Part shown: piece after piece, positions 24,601-35,996 of the stretch | How the letters are laid out: each line of letters opens with the position of its first letter | How positions within the stretch are numbered: position 1 is the stretch's first letter | NCBI GenBank assembly: GCA_028554755.1 | Contig: JAPTOF010000001.1 | Location: 6,740,501-6,804,500, forward strand | DNA length: 64,000 nt | DNA from: Cordia subcordata | Taxonomy: Eukaryota; Streptophyta; Magnoliopsida; Boraginales; Cordiaceae | Reading direction: 5' to 3' | Notes under the pieces: generated by a model | Seen by the model: only the letters and a program-made list of their open reading frames with translations | What the model was told of the DNA's origin: nothing | Database searches by the model: none | Translations under genes and position numbers: made by a program

Positions 24601-26623
24601 TCATGAATAGTTAAGATTATATTCTACACACATAAATGATTAATTTTTTCCTCTCATACCAATATGAGAACTTATGCTATGAAAAGATCCTGATCTACTA
24701 AGGTCAAATAAATTTAAATCAGCATTTTTTTTATTTGATACTAACAAAATGATGATAAGATAAACAAGAGACCATGACTTATTAACGAATGCATCACTTT
24801 ATCACCATTGAATCAAACAATCAATGATCTAAATTTCTTGAACCCTCTCATAATATCATACTGATCGAGAGGATCACCACTCGACAGATAAGTACTGTTT
24901 CCAAGTTTTAACTTGACAAGTCAATCACCACATTTAATCATAGGGGCAGACTAGATGCTGAATTTCAAGAACTTCCTTAATTGATAGGAAAAATCAAACA
25001 GCATGACTGATGCAAAGGATGAACATACAAGAAAAAACAAAATTGATTTATCTTTTAGTTGCACATTGACTATAACCTCCCTTCTCTACCTAGTCAGACA
25101 AATGAACTACAGGTTAAATATTTGGTCCAACAATAAATCTGCTAACGATGCATTCATACACATCTTATCTGAAAGACTTCTATGATAACATAGAGAGGGG
25201 CAGACATCAGATTGAATTTGCCTCCCTTTAGATTTGTGTTACCTCCGTCTCGAGTTATATCAAGGCAAGAGAGACTGGTTACCAGAAATGGTAATTCAGC
25301 CTTAGTTAGAGCTGGATTCCAACTCAGAAATATACCCACGAAAATTAAAAATTAAAACAGAAAAGTGAAATACAGGGATAAGTACACGGGGCAAAAAGAG
25401 GGGTTAGCATTGAACAAGATCCAATAGAGCAATCAGTGAGTGGATAATTATTGATTTCAGTCGTTTAATCTACATAAGCTTTGATTCCTATGCACAATTT
25501 AACACCAGACCCACCAATGTAACAAGTATCTCATCCATCTCTCCTGGACACATTGTGATCTCACCTTAATTAGCAAAAACTAGGCCGATCCACTGATGAC
25601 CTTCACTGTTATGAAGAATTTCAATGTAAACATCATGTAAATTCTTAACACTTCAACAGAGACTTACCACCAATGGCACATGTCAGCAACCAAGCCTTAG
25701 AAAATAGCAAATACAACAGACGATGCTTAAAGTGAAAAACCAAATAGCATACAAAAGACTTATCTTTTTGAAAAAATGAAAGTAAGATCTCAGGTCAATG
25801 ACAAATCTGGTGCAATATGGCCCACCCCCCCCAATTCCCCTAGACCCTAAACCCATGGACAAATTGAAAAAGTTTAAATAAAAATGATATAACTGCAGAA
25901 TAACCAAATAGGAATACGTGGGCAAGTCGGTAATATTATGTGACCCTTGCTGACATGCACTTTGACAACTCAGCCTTTCCTTACCTTCCATAAAGCTTTC
26001 CCCATAAACCCAATGGGAGGCTTGGTTTCAGTATTAGTCTAAGGAGAAAGCCAAATCCCCAACTTCTGTAGAACAGATTAAGTACCTGCCAGGAGCATTC
26101 GAAGCTGCTCTTCATCCTTTAAAGTACGTAAAAGACACCACTATAAATTGAGGTGAGGCGCAGTATGGCTGCAGAAACTCAATCAAACAGAAGCATCTAG
26201 TGTAGCCAGCTGGGATCCACAATCATTCAAATTGAAGATCTCACAGCAGGACGGCGAAGAACGAAACCAAGAGGACTGTAGAAGCTAGCAGAAAACCAAT
26301 GAAGCAGTACCAGGAAGACACCTCGGCACAAAAAGAAAAGCATAAACCTTTAGCAGGGCAATCCTCCAAATTTTTCATAAAATATATTAAGCTACCATAA
26401 GAGTTTACTACCTATAAATTCCTAGAAGCATGGCCAACAAATATGCCAAAATAAGGAAAACGGAAAATGAAAATAGTGAACTTCATACAGAAGTAGGAAG
26501 GAAACTTAACCATCCAGAAGTAGAAGCTGAGGCCGTCGGCCCGCTTACACAGTTGTAACTAAGTCCACGCTAGTAAACACAAAATTCAACATACTTCCAG
26601 TAAACCTCCAAGTTGACAAGTTT
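21687..26623. other. Intergenic region between CNGC promoter and RSZ22 3' end
   Basis: No gene is supported. It contains an inverted repeat (24457-24670), an AC/GT microsatellite near 23766-23784 and several A/T homopolymers. Reading frames at 22223-22501 lack domains. The part above about 26100 probably belongs to the RSZ22 3' UTR. Confidence 0.55.
24457..24670. repeat. Inverted repeat able to form a long imperfect hairpin
   Basis: The left arm (24457-24528: TTCTCATATTTACATGAGAG ... ATTCATGATAGT) is an imperfect reverse complement of the right arm (24599-24670: TGTCATGAATAG ... CTCATACCAATATGAGAA). The loop is about 70 bp. It is likely a MITE relic; no target-site duplication was identified. 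Confidence 0.55.
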
Positions 26624-28139
26624 TCATTCTCGGCTCCTGCTTCTGCGACGTTCCCTCATGCCATTCCTGCATAAGGTGGAGGCGAAATTATAAAGATTTC
26701 CAGAACTCAAACACAGCATGAATATCTGAGTTACGCATACAAGAAAAATTCCCCAAGAAGAGAAGGATAGAATACTCTTACCCATTGGCATACGGCACCT
26801 CATCCCGTCCGCGATAAGGTGACCTACTATAGCTGCGTCCACGGGGTGACAAACTTCGGCGTCGAGGGGACCGACCACGAGGACTATAACTCCTGTTTCA
26901 ATAAACAAAATATTGGAAAGAAGACTGAACAGAAGCTCCGTCCAACTTAACCTTAAAATCCCAATTTCTTTCCTTCCCTCCCCCTCACAAACTAAAAACA
27001 AAAAGAACGCTGCCATAGCAGCCATTTCACAAGTTATAACATCAATATAGCAACATATGCACATTGATGATTCAGATGATGTGGCAAGCAACAAAAAGTG
27101 GATCTGTTGTTTGCATCTATCCTCACCTGCGGCCATAACTTGGGCTCCTTCGATACCTTGGAGGACTGCGACTTCTACGCCTTCCTGCACCTCCACGTGA
27201 CCTGCATTCACGAGCAAAATGACCAGGCTCACCACACTCATAGCACTTCAAATCAGAACCTGAGCGACCACGTCCGCCACCACCTCGAGAGTTGTGAGAA
27301 AGCTCCACTCTCCAGCCATTTTTACCTGTTTCACATTAAGAGGCAGCATTATATCAGAATGCAACACGACAGTACTTGTACAACAGACTGCTTTCTGGTG
27401 TTCAAAAAGACAGCAAAATAATTGACTAGCATACTGCAGGGCCAAGAACTCATCACATAAAGCTGATTCCACATACACCACTGTATAAATCTATATAATT
27501 CAAAGAAAAACTTCAAAATCCATACCATCTAGTTCACGGATTGCATCTTGCGCATCCCTTTTGTCATCAAAATCAATAAAAGCATAGCCGGGGGGCCTTC
27601 TAGCAACCCAGACACTGCATATAGAAAGGAAACAAGAAAGCAAAATGAATAGAAGAAGCTAAAATAGACTCAAAATTAATAGCTCACACTCACTCAACTC
27701 TACAAATTAGCCCACTGATAGACATAAGATATGCCAGCAAATAGGAGTAGCAACATGGTATGTGATACATCCATTACTGGCAAACTTCAACAAATTGATA
27801 AAAGATCATAATTTACATGGAAAAAGCTATTGGTAAAGCGGGGAGATATGAGCACAGGTAGGAGCTTGTAAGAGTACCAAGGTCAGAGTACCAGCCTGTT
27901 TGGTTAAGCTTAATTGGGCCTTATAAGCTGCAAAATAAGCAGAGCCAAACAGGCTCTAAAACAAGTCTGTGCAATCCTACACTATAAACCATTTCCTAGT
28001 TAAATGAAAAAACAGAGTAGTCTTTAAACATAATAAACATATTCCCTTACCTCCTTATGACTCCATAAATGCGGAATTCATCTTCAAGTTCTCGCTCAGA
28101 AACTCGTGGATCCAAATTTCCAACATACACTCTCGACAT
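26624..28139 (-). CDS. RSZ22: Serine/arginine-rich splicing factor RSZ22 (RRM + CCHC zinc knuckle)
   Basis: Five coding exons (28051-28139, 27526-27614, 27127-27325, 26782-26892, 26624-26666) encode 176 residues; the family runs about 185-200. The protein is a nuclear 9G8/SRSF7-type SR factor that binds pre-mRNA and promotes spliceosome assembly. Domains: RRM at 1-70, starting [20 protein letters not shown] with the RNP1-like GYAFIDFDD; a Gly/Arg linker; a CX2CX4HX4C zinc knuckle (Cys87, Cys90, His95, Cys100; [14 protein letters not shown]); and an RS domain (101-176) with [14 protein letters not shown] and [18 protein letters not shown]. One knuckle separates RSZ from two-knuckle RS2Z proteins. 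Splice phases 2/1/2/2 all close the frame. In Arabidopsis RSZ22/RSZ22a lie in the matching syntenic blocks. Confidence 0.95.
27892..27957. mobile_element. Short MITE-like inverted repeat in RSZ22 intron 1
   Basis: About 65 bp with inverted ends AGCCTGTTTGGTTAAGCTTA and, as reverse complement, GAGCCTGTTTGGCTCTGCTTA. It resembles short hAT-like MITEs. No clean target-site duplication was seen. Confidence 0.5.
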
Positions 28140-28714
28140 CTTGAATCAATCTCCTGTTTAGCAATTTCACCTATAACAGTCAAATCACACGTTCTTTCTT
28201 CCAAATGGTGAAAATTACACAACTAAAACAAGAACCATACTTCAACTCATCCCAAAAGTTGCCCCAAACAATATTCAAAATAAAAAAAAAGCAAAAACAA
28301 AAACAAAAAACAAAAAAAGAAAAACAAGAACAGAAAAACAAAAACAAAAACGAAAACGAAAGAAACCAAGTCAAACCTTATCCCAGCCAAAGCTATACGG
28401 AAATAACGACACGATTTATTCTCAGACAATGACAAGCAGAAAAAAAAAAACTCAGTACTCATAGGAATTGAATATCGCTACAATAACCAACAACGAACCT
28501 CAGATGTTAACCCAAAAAATGCAACCAATAGAATTAAAAAGATGTATCAGAAGATGCAAAAATTTAAATAAAAAAAAAAAGAGACTAAAATCTAAGGGAA
28601 ACAAAAAAGATCAAAACTTGAAGTAGCAACACTACATAAAACACAAATTCTTCGGATCCAAGATCATATACAAAGTAAAAGTTCTACATGTGTGCATATA
28701 TACAATAAACATGT

Positions 28715-28753
<39 letters not shown>

Positions 28754-28860
28754 TTGTACCTGAAAAGCAAAGATTTGGGGAAGCCAAAAACCCTAGCAGC
28801 TTTGATGCGGGAGTTGCTTTAGTAGATAGTAACTGCCCTTTATACTTATCAAAATCCCAA
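28140..28860 (-). promoter_or_regulatory. RSZ22 leader: (CT)n tract, probable 5' UTR intron and core promoter
   Basis: On the coding strand a TATA-like TATAAAG occurs at about 28838-28844. A candidate leader exon ends with CTTTTCAG before donor GTACAAC near 28760. The (CT)17 tract lies just inside the putative intron. An acceptor AACAG precedes GAGATTGATTCAAG and the ATG at 28139. Leader introns are common in SR genes. This model is inferred from splice-site words only. Confidence 0.5.
28717..28751. repeat. (AG)n microsatellite upstream of RSZ22
   Basis: About 17 uninterrupted AG units on the plus strand, read as (CT)n on the RSZ22 coding strand. Confidence 0.95.
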
Positions 28861-29296
28861 TCGGACCCCGTCAAATTTCAATATTTCAATTTCCACCTAC
28901 TACATTATATTATACCATTTTTTTTTTCCAAATTGCATTCCTTCTCTCATCAACAAAAACACAATCTTGCAAGTCACCTATATTCTTTTTTAAATATTGT
29001 GAGATTGTTATATCAGCACTCAAATGTGACAACAGTCATTTTACTATTAGTTTATATATAATAATTTATTATTCAATGTTTATTTTATTTTTATCATTTC
29101 TTATCTTTCAAATATATATTATTAGTTTTAATTAAAAAATAAATGATCAATCAATTAATGTTTAATATAAAATTTATTTGTGAATTTTAAAATATTCAAT
29201 TTTTTTATGTAATGGATATATATTATTAGCTTTAGTTTAAAATTAGATGACTAATCAAATAACACTTAAAATATTATTCATTTGTGACTCAACACC

Positions 29297-30008
29297 GTGC
29301 CCCATATGCATAATACTTCGCATAAACACTGTACACCATACTATGCGTGAGTAGTAAATGCGTATAGTACGTAACAATACATGTATTCAAAATTCTTACA
29401 CTATATGTTTAAAACTTTTATATTAAGCTGCAAACATATTCAAAACTCTTATATTACATGTTTAAAAATTTAAAAGAAAGTTCACAAAATAAAATTTATA
29501 ATTTTAAAAATTTTATACTCTATGTTCAAAACTCTTATATTACATGCTCATAGATTACACTCTATATTCAAAACTCTTATATTATATATTCAAAACTCTT
29601 ATATTATATATTCAAAATTCTTATATTATATGTTCAAAATTCTTATATTAAGCTATAAACAAGTTAAAAACTCTTATATTATATGTTCAAAGGTTTAAAA
29701 GTAAGCTCACAAAATAAAAATTATAATCTCATACATTTTATACTCTATGTTCAAAATACTATATTATATGCTCTAGGTTATACTTTGTGTTTAAAACTCT
29801 TATATTATATGTTCAAAAATTTAACAGTAAAGGTTTAAATTTTTGAACATGTTTATAGCTTAATATAAAGTTTTGAACATATAATATAAAAATTTTGAAC
29901 ACATAATATAAGAATTTTAAATACATGTACTGTTTCGTACTGTGCGCATACTATTTATATACAGTATGGTATATAATACCCCATAGAAGTATCATCCTTA
30001 TGAAGCAC
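29297..30008. mobile_element. Foldback-type element with long subterminal inverted repeats
   Basis: The left arm from 29297 (GTGCCCCATATGCATAATAC...) aligns with the reverse complement of the right end at 30008 (GTGCTTCATAAGGATGATAC...). Both continue through ACCATACT, GCG..AGTACG, ACA.TACATGTAT and repeated TTCAAAATTCTTATATTAT words for more than 150 bp. The centre is a run of short TTCAAAACTCTTATATTATAT-like repeats. No transposase and no clear target-site duplication were found, so the superfamily is unknown. Confidence 0.65.
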
Positions 30009-30046
30009 AATAAAAATTGCGAAGGTTTATTTCTTATCTATTATGG

Positions 30047-30074
<28 letters not shown>
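30047..30074. repeat. (AT)n microsatellite
   Basis: About 14 AT units beside the foldback element. A similar shorter tract lies at about 30302-30320. Confidence 0.95.
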
Positions 30075-30078
<4 letters not shown>

Positions 30079-30803
30079 TTGAAAATTTAATTGAGAATGA
30101 ATCTAGCTTTACTTAAAAAATAAATAAATGATCAATCAATTAATATTTAATATAAAATTTATTTGTGAATTATAAAAAATTTATTTTTTTAAGTAATGAA
30201 TATATATTATTAATTTTAGTTTAAAATTAGATAAGTAATCAAATAATGCTTAAAATATTATTCATTTGTGACTCCAAACATTTTATTTCTTGTCTATTAT
30301 GGATATATATATATATATATTGTTATTTTAAAATTTTAATTGACAATGAATTAATGTTTAAAATAATATTTATTTATGAATTTCGAAAAATTAAACCTGA
30401 ATAAATTTTAACATCTATCACCAAAAATTAAAGTAGAATAAGTTTAACGCCTACTATTAAAAGTATAACTTGTGTAGATATTAAATGTTCATGACTAAAT
30501 TCTTCATATGTTATAGAAATTAAATTTCTTCGATGGTACAATATCATAAGGGGAAAAAGGGAAAAAAAAGCTAGCCTCTCGAAATTGGTCTCTCTATCTC
30601 TTACTTTTCAATTTGCCACCCAATTAACTAAGTACATCTCTTTAAGTTACGGTTTGGGGCAGACTAAATGCATATTCAATTATTCTGAAATTTTGTGTGT
30701 GTATATATACATTCACACACACATATATAAGAGAAACATAAAATATTATTTTATAAAAACAAATATTTACTACCAAAAGGCTAATTACTTTTATTCATTC
30801 TTA

Positions 30804-31033
30804 AGGCTTGTTTAGATTAATTTTTTTTAAAAGAAAAATTATTTCTTTTTTTGGAAAAATGTAAATTATTTTTATAATAATTATTTGACTTTTCTTTCAA
30901 AAATATTGAAACTTTAAAAAAAAGTTATTCGAATTTAACTTTTTTTAAAAATTAAAAATTTCAATTTTTCAAAAAAAATACTTTTTAAAGAAATTATTAA
31001 AAAAATACTTAAAAAATCAATCCAAACAAACCC
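30804..31033. mobile_element. Tourist-like MITE (copy C), TTA target-site duplication
   Basis: The left terminus AGGCTTGTTTAGATTAATT pairs with the right terminus, reverse complement GGGTTTGTTTGGATTGATT. TTA flanks both sides (30801-30803 and 31034-31036). Confidence 0.75.
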
Positions 31034-33594
31034 TTATTCTTATTACAATCCTTTTGTGAGACTTTTTTGTTGGGTCGAATTTTGTGAGACTATCAATTGT
31101 TGATTATTGTTATTACATTATCCAGCTAGCAATGTTTATACATGCCACATTCTTTAACGTTCATTTATTTTAATCTTCCAAAAGAGACAATATCAAATTT
31201 GCCACCAGTACTACTCTATATTTAAAACTCATCCATTTTAGCTTCACCTATATTTTTCTGTAACATCAAATTTTGCTGAACAAAACTTTAGGGTAAGAGA
31301 AATTTTATTTTTTTAACTAATTTAAACGAAAAAAATATTGAAAAAATAATTTAATAAATTAATTCAATATAAAAGATTACAATCAAACAGAAAATCATAA
31401 AGAGGTCTAATATCAAAAAAATGAAGGAAAAATAAAAGGCAGTCTATTGTACAAAAATTGAATTATTTGCGAGGTTAAAACTCATAAGGCAAGATGGTAT
31501 TTTCTCCGTATTCCGGAACTTAGCATTCTTTTTTTTTAATTTATTTAAGAAAAAAAACCGTGAATTTTAAATTCGAGGAAATCTTATTCTCTTATATATA
31601 CAAGTAGGAGAATGTAGCATGCTTGGAATATGATTATGAATCCCTTATAGATATATAAGATGTATTTACACTTGTTAAATAAAAAGTATTAACAAGTGAC
31701 CAAGTCATTCGGAATAAATCTTGGTTGTGAGTGAGTCCATAATATTATAAGTGTGAACTGTGTATATCATTTTATTTAAAAAAATAATTTATAATTATTA
31801 AATTTCGTTCATAATGCCATAAGATATGAAAGGATACAATCGATTATGTATTTGATAATAACAAACAAAGCCTCTTTCTTTTTCTTTTCTCTTTTTTTTT
31901 GCTTATATTTTGAGTAGAGTTGTTTCCCTTCACTAATAATAACACTGAAAATAGGCTTTGCGGGATAATCAACACGTTACATACAATTCAACCTAGGAAA
32001 GGCATCTCAAGCCACTAATCTCTAACAAATTGTGACCTTCACAAAAATACTACTCTACTACCAAATTTTCTCTTCTTTCTCATTTCTAATAGAAAATTTC
32101 CAACTCTTCTCCTCCTTCAGATTCTATGAACACATGTTGTATGTACATTTACAAATTGATAAATGTAAGATCCCTCCTCTCTCTTTTTTCATTTCTCTGT
32201 AACACACATACACACACTCAAGGATATGCATGCACGCATACATGTCATGTATTGATTATACACAGGTCAAATCGAGTGTGTTCTGAGTGAGTTCTGGAAC
32301 ATGCTCTATTCGACCTATATAATTATCCTTATACGTATGAACATAATATTTATGCATGAAAGTAGAATGTTAATATGGTTTTAGTGTTTGGTACTTAGAG
32401 GAATATAATTGATCACTTTTACTAAGTAGATTTACGAGGAATTGTAACTCCCATCGACCCTTAATTTTTCTTCAGATCATATTTATTTTATTTTTTTAGA
32501 CGTGTCATGTAGTAATGAAAATCAAATGGTTTAAAATACTAAATAATGTCATAGCTCCTAATCAGAAATTTAGATCTGGCCCTTTGCACCATTTTCTCAC
32601 CATGGTAGGTGTGGAAATTTTATCCAAATCGGTTATAGTTTCTGAGTTTCCTTTCTTTCATGATCTCGTCCTAACATAGGTAAAACGAAAATCATAATAC
32701 CAATGTCTTCTTGCTTTATTCTTGTGTAACAAGTCTTTCTAATTGCATGTATGGTTGAAATAACATAGAATTAAATTTGTGGTTTGGAATTTGGCCAAAT
32801 ATTTTGTGCTATTGTATTGTTTGAGTGCATGAAATAATACCACTAATTTTTTGCCAACATAATTATCTCATTGTACACTTCGAATCCTTTAGTAAGCAAT
32901 GGTTGGGAAAGAGTGTGTGTTTGGTTAAGCACGCCCAATTATAAAATGGTCTTGACATGTTTGGTTTAAGGGTTTATAAGTTATTTTTAGGTGCTTATAA
33001 GTAAGTAAAAAATAAGCAATGCATAAGCAATGCTTAGCACCTTCTTTTTTCCTAACTTACAAGTATTTATATTTGACTATGGGTAACAACTTTTTTATCT
33101 TCCAACAAATTAGATAATTTTACAACGTTAATTACTGAAATGTCTTTTTTTAAATAATTATATCTAATACGGCTACTTCTAAGCATCTATTACATGTCAA
33201 CATCTTATATGTATATATTATCTAAACACTTCTCTACTAATTTATCACTTGTTTATATGTAACTTTTTGCTGATAAGTACTACTTGCTCACAAGCCAGTA
33301 AAAATAAGCAAAGCCAGATAAGCTAAATTTGTTAATTTAAAAGAACAATAAATGAATGAAACTCTTCCACTAACTCCTTAAACATTTATTAGACACGATA
33401 TTTAACTTTAAATACGAAATGAATTCAATTCATTCAATTTTTTCTGAGTATAGATAACGTATTCATAGCGTAGTAACTTTTTTTTTTTTGTATATATTCT
33501 CTAATCCTCTCTGATTATTTCATTGCTCTTCTGAGGATAATCCAGAGATAGTGTGTGAAGCAATATAATTAAGAAAAACAAATAATCAAGAAGG

Positions 33595-35996
33595 ATGGCT
33601 TCTGAACCAACAACACATTATACACCAAAGAAGATCCTCATAACTGGTGCAGCTGGTTTCATAGCCTCCCATGTAACCTGTAGATTGATCAAGCTTTACC
33701 CTGATTACAAGATTGTTGCACTCGACAAGCTTGACTATTGCTCCAGCCTCAAGAATTTATGCCCTTGTTATTCATCTCCGAATTTCAAGTTTGTCAAAGC
33801 TGATATTTTAAGCACGGATTTTATCAACTTTCTGTTGGAATCTGAAGGGTTTGATACCATAATGCATTTTGCTGCACAAAGCCATGTTGATAACTCATTC
33901 GGGAATTCATTTGAGTTCACAATGAACAATATCTACGGCACTCATGTGCTTCTTGAAGCCTGCAAGCTGACAAAACAAATCAAGAGGTTCATACATGTTA
34001 GTACTGATGAGGTTTATGGCGAAAGTGATCTGGAGACTGATATTGGAAACATTGAGGCCTCCAGATTGCTGCCCACGAATCCGTATTCGGCTACTAAAGC
34101 CGGAGCAGAAATGCTGGTCATGGCTTATCATCGCTCGTATGGACTCCCAACCATCACGACTCGAGGGAATAACGTTTATGGCCCGAATCAGTTTCCGGAG
34201 AAGATGATTCCCAAGTTCATTCTCCTCGCGATGAAGGGCGAAAAACTGCCCATCCATGGCGATGGATCGAATGTCAGGAGCTATTTGTATTGCGAGGATG
34301 TTGCTGAGGCCTTTGACGTGATCCTCCATAAAGGGGTGATTGGGCATGTTTATAATATAGGGACTCAGAAGGAGAGGAGTGTCTCGGATGTAGCTGAAGA
34401 TATTTGCAAGCTGTTTGGGAAAGATTCTAAACAAGCCATAGAGTATGTGCAAGACAGGCCTTTTAATGACAGAAGGTATTTCTTGGATGATAAAAAGCTG
34501 AAAAAGCTCGGCTGGCAAGAAAGGTATTTCTTAAATTTACTTTTTCCAGGTTGACAGCGTCCTTTTCTGTACAAAGTTATACTTTTGCTGTATTTGTTAC
34601 ATGTTTATCTGAAACCATAAATCTGATAAGCAAATAATTTTATATGTTTTTTTAGATTTAAGATTTCAGATAGGCATATAACAAACACGGGCATTTATCA
34701 ATTTCTAATATTATAATTTTCTAACAGGACCTCCTGGGAGGATGGCCTAAAGAGGACCCTGGAATGGTACAAGAAAAACTACGATTGGTGGGGGGATGTG
34801 TCTGCGGCGCTACATCCACACCCTATAGTCTCAATGATATCATCCTCGGGCAGTGATGGCAGTTTCTTGCAATACGCGATAGGAGGGAAGAGAAGTAGCA
34901 GGCCGGAGTTGAAGTTCTTGATCTACGGGAGAACCGGTTGGATAGGCGGTCTTTTGGGAAAGCTCTGCAAAGAGCGCGGTATAGAATTTAAGTACGGCCT
35001 TGGGCGACTGGAGGATCGGAATTCTTTGATTGATGATATAAGGAGAACACAACCTACCCATGTATTCAATGCTGCTGGGGTTACTGGGAGGCCTAATGTG
35101 GATTGGTGTGAATCACACAAAGTTGAAACTATTAGAGCCAATGTTGTTGGCACTTTGACTTTAGCTGATGTCTGCAATTCACAAGGCTTGTTGATGATAA
35201 ATTTTGCAACTGGCTGCATATTTGAGTACGATGAGATGCACCCACAAGGCTCAGGTATTGGATTCAAAGAGGAGGATACTCCCAATTTCACAGGTTCTTT
35301 CTATTCCAAGACCAAGGCCATGGTAAGAAATTAGATTGACACACCTTTCTTTCTATTATTACATTATTATTATTATTATTATTCGTTTCTTGAATTTCAA
35401 GTAATTGTTGCGATTAAATTGCTCCTTGTTACATTTTCAATCATTTGAACAATGGACGTGTTAAAAGTATGCTTCCACCACGTATAATAAATCTGTCCCT
35501 ACACATTCGTACAAACATTATATGTTTCTTGTGACTATGGGAAAATATGCAGGTGGAGGAGCTGCTAAAACAATACAACAATGTTTGTACTCTACGTGTA
35601 AGGATGCCAATATCATCGGATCTTAGCAATCCCCGAAACTTCATCACAAAAATCACTCGTTACAACAAAGTGGTGAATATACCCAACAGCATGACCGTGT
35701 TAGATGAGCTTCTACCCATCTCCATTGAGATGGCAAAAAGAAACCTGAGAGGGATATGGAACTTGACCAATCCTGGTGCTATCAGCCACAATGAGATCCT
35801 GGAATTGTATAGAAAGTACATAGACCCCGGATTCAAATGGGAGAATTTTACTCTTGAAGAACAAGCCAAAGTGATTGTTGCACCCAGGAGTAACAATGAG
35901 ATGGACACAACTAAGCTGAAATCTGAATTCCCTGAATTGTTGACGATCAAGGATTCAATCATCAAGTACGTCTTTGAACCTAACAAGAAAAGATGA
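33595..35996 (+). CDS. RHM1: Trifunctional UDP-L-rhamnose synthase (RHM)
   Basis: Three exons (33595-34523, 34728-35322, 35553-35996) encode 655 residues; the family is about 670. The cytosolic enzyme converts UDP-glucose to UDP-L-rhamnose for pectin (RG-I), flavonoid and other rhamnosides. The N-terminal UDP-glucose 4,6-dehydratase half has the NAD-binding GAAGFIA (18-24), TDE catalytic residues (137-139) and YSATK (Y164, K168). The C-terminal 3,5-epimerase/4-keto-reductase half has the nucleotide-binding GRTGWIGG (from about 377) and YSKTK (Y502, K506). The short linker between halves is less conserved. The junction codons (AG/G for Arg at exon 1-2, ATG/GTG at 2-3) restore the conserved protein, whereas reading through intron 1 gives a false stop. 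A poly(A) signal lies at 36213. RHM1, 2 and 3 cannot be told apart securely, so the symbol is tentative. Confidence 0.93.

Larger units (their letters stand above)
29131..30390. repeat. AT-rich dispersed/tandem repeat units flanking a foldback element
   Basis: A unit of about 165 bp at 29131-29290 (with AAATGATCAATCAATTAAT, TTTAATATAAAATTTATTTG and AAAATATTATTCATTTGTGA) recurs at about 30110-30275 in the same orientation. A partial third copy lies at about 30285-30390. A TTATTTCTTRTCTATTATGG prefix followed by (AT)n precedes the second and third copies. Confidence 0.75.
28861..33594. other. AT-rich intergenic region between divergent RSZ22 and RHM
   Basis: No gene is supported. It is dominated by AT-rich repeats (29131-30390), a foldback element (29297-30008), a Tourist-like MITE (30804-31033) and degenerate MITE ends at about 32920-33330. 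The RHM promoter occupies the last few hundred bases, with TATA-like GTATATATT near 33490. Confidence 0.6.

Noticed and set aside
28180..28462. Phe-rich and Lys-rich frames in the RSZ22 leader intron
   Set aside because: They arise from A/C-rich simple sequence.
34524..34554. RHM protein ending RYFLNLLFPG
   Set aside because: This is intron read-through; splicing at 34523/34728 restores the conserved RTSWEDGLKRT continuation.
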